This document shows, piece by piece, positions 63,722 through 64,000 of a stretch of DNA of 64,000 nucleotides. Within the stretch, counting starts at the first letter, position 1, and the number at the start of each line of letters is the position of its first letter. A program made the translations under genes and the position numbers. The DNA comes from Vitreimonas flagellata (GTDB lineage: Bacteria > Pseudomonadota > Alphaproteobacteria > Caulobacterales > Aquidulcibacteraceae). The notes beneath the pieces are model-generated. The model did not search any database. It was not told the origin of the DNA and saw only the letters and a list, made by a program, of their open reading frames with translations. Location: positions 159,001-223,000 of the forward strand of contig NZ_SBJL01000001.1 in the NCBI RefSeq assembly GCF_004634425.1. Direction: 5' to 3'.

Positions 63722-64000
63722 CATCCCGCGTCGGATTCATGAGGTAGCCCATCGTCCAAACCATGTCGGTTCGTCCGCGACGATGCGTGACGGCATATGA
63801 GTCCATTCGACTCTGTCCGCCCCCATCGGTGTGCAGAAGAACGCCTTCCAACATTTCGACGGCCTCCATGTGTCCGCCAGGCTTGAAGGGAGCGAGTGCG
63901 TTCTCTGGTGTGATGTCGAGATCGAGCCGTTCACGAAAGTAGTTCATCGGTATTACAGACACGATGGCTCTTGGACCTTCGCCGAGGCCGGCCGGCAGTT
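63687..64000 (-). CDS. Partial hypothetical protein (5' end outside window)
   Basis: The minus frame is open to base 64000 and ends at 63687, so at least 103 C-terminal residues are coded: VSVIPMNYFRERLDLDITPE, ALAPFKPGGHMEAVEMLEGV, TDGGGQSRMDSYAVTHRRGR, VWTMGYLMNP. No family recognised; it overlaps the small gene at 63413 by about 35 bases, suggesting the same transcript. An internal GTG at 63962 is possible but unneeded. Confidence 0.6.
   Translation of the reverse strand, partial: LPAGLGEGPRAIVSVIPMNYFRERLDLDITPENALAPFKPGGHMEAVEMLEGVLLHTDGGGQSRMDSYAVTHRRGRTDMVWTMGYLMNPTRDDECGVVPLCAI

Overview
This 64 kb window is GC-rich DNA with densely packed, often ATGA/GTGA-overlapping genes. Protein types (ExoD, TrbB-I, CnrYXH-like and DmeRF-like genes, DUF6629, small DPPAF proteins) point to an alphaproteobacterium, possibly Hyphomonadaceae/Caulobacterales; the family level is a guess. 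No rRNA, tRNA, CRISPR array, transposase or integrase was seen.

Region A (1-31 kb) is a stress and metal-response island. It holds the end of one metal P-type ATPase, two ECF sigma factors, a CnrX-like metal sensor with a small anti-sigma, and a metabolic operon: acetate kinase, divergent phosphoketolase, beta-CASP nuclease, archaeal-type AMP phosphorylase and PRPP synthetase. It also has a second P-type ATPase behind an archaeal-type (type II) GAPDH, a D-lactate dehydrogenase, a cyclopropane fatty acid synthase, an HlyD/RbbA/YhhJ-type ABC exporter, and many small membrane proteins and lipoproteins. Reading the gaps shows one bipartite promoter, C(A/G)GGG-N15/16-GCGTA(T/A), at twelve places and in both orientations. 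It precedes almost every transcription unit here, including the anti-sigma/sensor unit, so most of the island looks like one ECF regulon.

Region B (31-40 kb) is cobalt/nickel/zinc efflux: a dmeRF pair with its operator, then a His-rich periplasmic protein, CzcC-, CzcB- and CzcA-like subunits and a methyltransferase. These lack the island promoter. At 40.0-40.3 kb lies a scrambled stretch with a methyltransferase remnant, probably an old junction.

Region C (40-53.4 kb) is a conjugation module: an Xre regulator with direct-repeat operators, the coupling protein TraG, a ribbon-helix-helix protein, trbBCDEJLFGI and an HTH protein, closed by a rho-independent terminator. The relaxase, integrase and attachment sites are not in the window, so it may belong to an integrative conjugative element or a plasmid.

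Region D (53.4-64 kb) looks like a defence island: a lone caspase-fold protein, an SRAP gene broken by one in-frame stop, and a five-gene overlapping operon on the minus strand. The operon encodes a helical GTPase-associated protein, two P-loop GTPases, a large GAP1-like protein ending in an EAD1 domain, and a caspase-like protease ending in the same EAD1 domain. The shared EAD1 suggests the GTPase part switches on the protease by EAD1-EAD1 contact. A perfect inverted repeat overlaps the ribosome binding site of its first gene.
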